Origin: CAIMZW01 sp037130455
GTDB taxonomy: Bacteria > Actinomycetota > Actinomycetes > Nanopelagicales > Nanopelagicaceae
Reading direction: 5' to 3'
Length of the DNA: 6,525 nt
Assembly (NCBI GenBank): GCA_037130455.1
Contig: JBAXSZ010000064.1
Coordinates: 1 to 6,525, forward strand
Shown here: piece after piece, positions 4,416 to 6,525 of the stretch
Numbering within the stretch: position 1 is the stretch's first letter
How the letters are laid out: the number at the start of each line of letters is the position of its first letter
Notes under the pieces: generated by a model
Told to the model about the DNA's origin: nothing
The model's input: the letters and a program-made list of their open reading frames with translations, nothing else
Databases searched by the model: none
Program-made: the position numbers and the translations under genes

Positions 4416-6525
4416 TTGGCCGCCAAGTCAAAGTCATTTGCACCTGCCCGCGTCTCATTCGCAAAGATCCGTGAACCACTTGAAGTACCAAATCTCTTGT
4501 CACTGCAGCTCGACAGCGTTGACTGGTTATTGGGTAATGATTTGTGGCGCGCCCGATTGAGCATTGAAGAAAAAAGCGGCCGAGGTGAAGTGCCCAAGCA
4601 ATCAGGATTGGAAGAAATCTTTGAAGAGATTTCACCAATCGAAGATTTCCAAGGATCTATGAGTCTGTCTTTCCGAGACCACAGGTTCGAACCACCTAAG
4701 TACACCATTGCCGAGTGCAAAGACCGCGACATGACTTACTCCGCGCCTATGTTCGTTACCGCTGAATTCACCAATAACACAACTGGTGAAATCAAATCAC
4801 AGACCGTCTTTATGGGTGACTTCCCACTGATGACTCCTCGCGGAACTTTCGTTATCAATGGAACTGAACGTGTGGTTGTTTCGCAGATCGTTCGATCTCC
4901 TGGTGTGTATTTTGAGCGCACCATCGAAAAAGCTTCTGATAAGGATATTCTGACTGCAAAGATCATTCCAAGCCGTGGTGCTTGGTTGGAATTTGAAGTG
5001 GATAAGAAGGATTTGGTCGGTGTTCGTATCGACCGCAAGCGTAAGCAATCAGTCACGGTATTCCTCAAGGCGCTCGGTTGGAGCAAAGAACAAATCCTTG
5101 AGCAATTCGGTGAATATGAATCTATTCGAATGACGCTTGAAAAAGATAACGTCAAGACTCAAGATGAAGCGTTGCTAGATATTTATCGCAAGCTTCGTCC
5201 AGGCGAGCCACCAACAAAAGAGGCTGCGCAAAACCTGATTGAAAACCTTTACTTCAACCCAAAGCGTTACGACCTAGCAAAGGTTGGCCGCTTTAAGGTC
5301 AACAAGAAGTTGGGCTTGGAACTTGGTTTATCCAAGGGCTTGCTGAACATCGAAGACATTGTCGCAACAATCAAGTATTTGGTTGCCTTGCATGCTGGCG
5401 ATGCCCTCATGGAATACGGCAAACAAGTACGCGTTGAAACTGATGATATTGACCACTTTGGTAACCGCCGCCTGCGTACCGTCGGTGAACTGATTCAAAA
5501 TCAAGTTCGTACCGGTCTATCTCGTATGGAGCGCGTTGTTCGCGAGCGCATGACAACTCAAGATGTGGAAGCTATTACGCCACAAACTTTGATCAACATC
5601 CGCCCAGTCGTTGCATCCATCAAGGAGTTCTTCGGAACTTCCCAGTTGTCGCAGTTCATGGACCAAACCAACCCATTGTCAGGAATGACGCACAAGCGTC
5701 GTCTCTCTGCCCTTGGACCTGGAGGTCTTTCTCGTGAACGCGCTGGCTTTGAAGTTCGTGACGTTCACCCTTCTCACTATGGTCGCATGTGTCCAATTGA
5801 AACTCCTGAAGGTCCAAACATTGGACTTATTGGATCGCTTGCTACTTATGCCCGCGTTACTCCCTTTGGATTTATCGAAACCCCGTATCGCAAGGTAGTT
5901 AAGGGCAAGGTCACCGATCAGATCGATTACCTCACCGCAGATGAAGAAGATGAGCACATTATTGCTCAGGCCAACGCACCGCTAACCGCTGACAACCATT
6001 TCGCTGAAGAGCGAGTATTGGTTCGACGTCGTGGCGGCGAAGTTGAAAATATTCTTCCTGACGAAGTTGATTACATGGACGTTTCGCCACGCCAGATGGT
6101 TTCCGTTGCCACAGCAATGATCCCGTTCCTTGAGCATGACGATGCTAACCGTGCGTTGATGGGCTCCAACATGATGCGTCAGGCAGTTCCACTGCTTCGC
6201 GCAGAGGCACCATTTGTTGGTACCGGTATGGAATTCCGTGCCGCCGTTGATGCCGGCGATGTTCTGCTCGCTCGCAAGCCTGGCGTTGTCACAGCTGTTT
6301 CTGCAGATGAAGTTACCGTCATGAATGATGATGCCACCACTGAGGTTTACTTCCTTGAGAAATTCACACGCTCTAATCAAGGCACCAGCCGTAATCAAAA
6401 GGTTGTTGTTAACCAAGGTGATCGTATTGAAACTGGCCAGGTAGTTGCCGATGGGCCAAGCACTGATAAAGGCGAAATGGCTCTTGGTAAGAACTTGCTC
6501 GTGGCATTTATGTCATGGGAAGGTC
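4416..6525 (+). CDS. rpoB: RNA polymerase beta subunit RpoB (3' end beyond window)
   Basis: RpoB is the second-largest subunit of RNA polymerase, forming much of the catalytic cleft and the rifampicin pocket. The frame stays open for 703 codons to the window edge, against roughly 1,150-1,180 residues in actinobacteria. With TTG at 4416 the protein starts (M)AAKSKSFAPARVSFAKIREP, typical of the phylum. GGAGGA (4407-4412) supports this start, though only 3 nt separate them. The frame is also open upstream, with a GTG at 4383. The protrusion and lobe domains fill about 30-400. The rifampicin region (407-433, offset exactly 100 from E. coli) reads GTSQLSQFMDQTNPLSGMTH then KRRLSAL. Asp416, His426 and Ser431 match the sensitive E. 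coli residues 516, 526 and 531. It is followed by the conserved GRMCPIETPEGPNIGLIGSL. rpoC would be expected downstream. Confidence 0.97.
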   Translation, partial: MAAKSKSFAPARVSFAKIREPLEVPNLLSLQLDSVDWLLGNDLWRARLSIEEKSGRGEVPKQSGLEEIFEEISPIEDFQGSMSLSFRDHRFEPPKYTIAECKDRDMTYSAPMFVTAEFTNNTTGEIKSQTVFMGDFPLMTPRGTFVINGTERVVVSQIVRSPGVYFERTIEKASDKDILTAKIIPSRGAWLEFEVDKKDLVGVRIDRKRKQSVTVFLKALGWSKEQILEQFGEYESIRMTLEKDNVKTQDEALLDIYRKLRPGEPPTKEAAQNLIENLYFNPKRYDLAKVGRFKVNKKLGLELGLSKGLLNIEDIVATIKYLVALHAGDALMEYGKQVRVETDDIDHFGNRRLRTVGELIQNQVRTGLSRMERVVRERMTTQDVEAITPQTLINIRPVVASIKEFFGTSQLSQFMDQTNPLSGMTHKRRLSALGPGGLSRERAGFEVRDVHPSHYGRMCPIETPEGPNIGLIGSLATYARVTPFGFIETPYRKVVKGKVTDQIDYLTADEEDEHIIAQANAPLTADNHFAEERVLVRRRGGEVENILPDEVDYMDVSPRQMVSVATAMIPFLEHDDANRALMGSNMMRQAVPLLRAEAPFVGTGMEFRAAVDAGDVLLARKPGVVTAVSADEVTVMNDDATTEVYFLEKFTRSNQGTSRNQKVVVNQGDRIETGQVVADGPSTDKGEMALGKNLLVAFMSWEG

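Noticed and set aside
4736..5155. 139-codon open frame on the minus strand within rpoB (and others at 5679-5957 and 5982-6416)
   Set aside because: All lie inside strongly conserved RpoB coding sequence and show no protein family features; they are shadows.
5634..5714. Thr at the position equivalent to E. coli RpoB Asn518, considered as a rifampicin-resistance change
   Set aside because: Thr at this site is natural in other rifampicin-sensitive bacteria such as Bacillus subtilis, and the main resistance positions carry the sensitive residues.

Overview
The window holds the conserved secE-nusG-rplKA-rplJL-rpoB block of a bacterial chromosome. The proteins are actinobacterial in character: RpoB begins with an SFAKIREPLEVPNLL-type N-terminus and has a near-mycobacterial rifampicin region, and NusG has a long acidic N-terminal extension. 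Base composition is clearly lower in G+C than in Streptomyces or Mycobacterium (by eye, mid to high 40s percent) and spacing is compact. A small-genome, possibly freshwater actinobacterium (Nanopelagicales/acI-like) is my best guess, but this is inference only.

Layout, left to right: the 3' part of a tRNA-Trp gene (1-49, cut by the window edge); a 129-nt spacer with two clean hairpins and a promoter-like pair; secE (179-403); nusG (413-1186); rplK (1203-1634); a 121-nt spacer with a probable ribosomal protein L1 binding site; rplA (1756-2469); a 230-nt spacer with a strong hairpin followed by an L10-type leader and attenuator; rplJ (2700-3350); rplL (3382-3759); a strong intrinsic terminator (3795-3821); a YCII-domain gene on the minus strand (3845-4183); a 232-nt divergent spacer; and rpoB from 4416, running off the right edge after 703 codons.

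Together the genes serve gene expression and export: SecE is part of the Sec translocon, NusG couples transcription to translation, L11 and L1 and the L10-(L12)n stalk form the mobile parts of the large ribosomal subunit, and RpoB is the RNA polymerase beta subunit. The most informative content is regulatory RNA. There is an L1-site mimic before rplA. Before rplJ a terminator and an antiterminator share the same bases, so they are mutually exclusive, and an upstream L10-leader-like fold could arbitrate between them. Both are instances of known autoregulation logic.

I found no mobile element, CRISPR array, phage gene or undescribed multi-gene system. The less ordinary points are the 36-bp tandem duplication in the L10 tail, the YCII gene placed between rplL and rpoB, and the U-poor hairpin that overlaps a promoter-like sequence after rplA.
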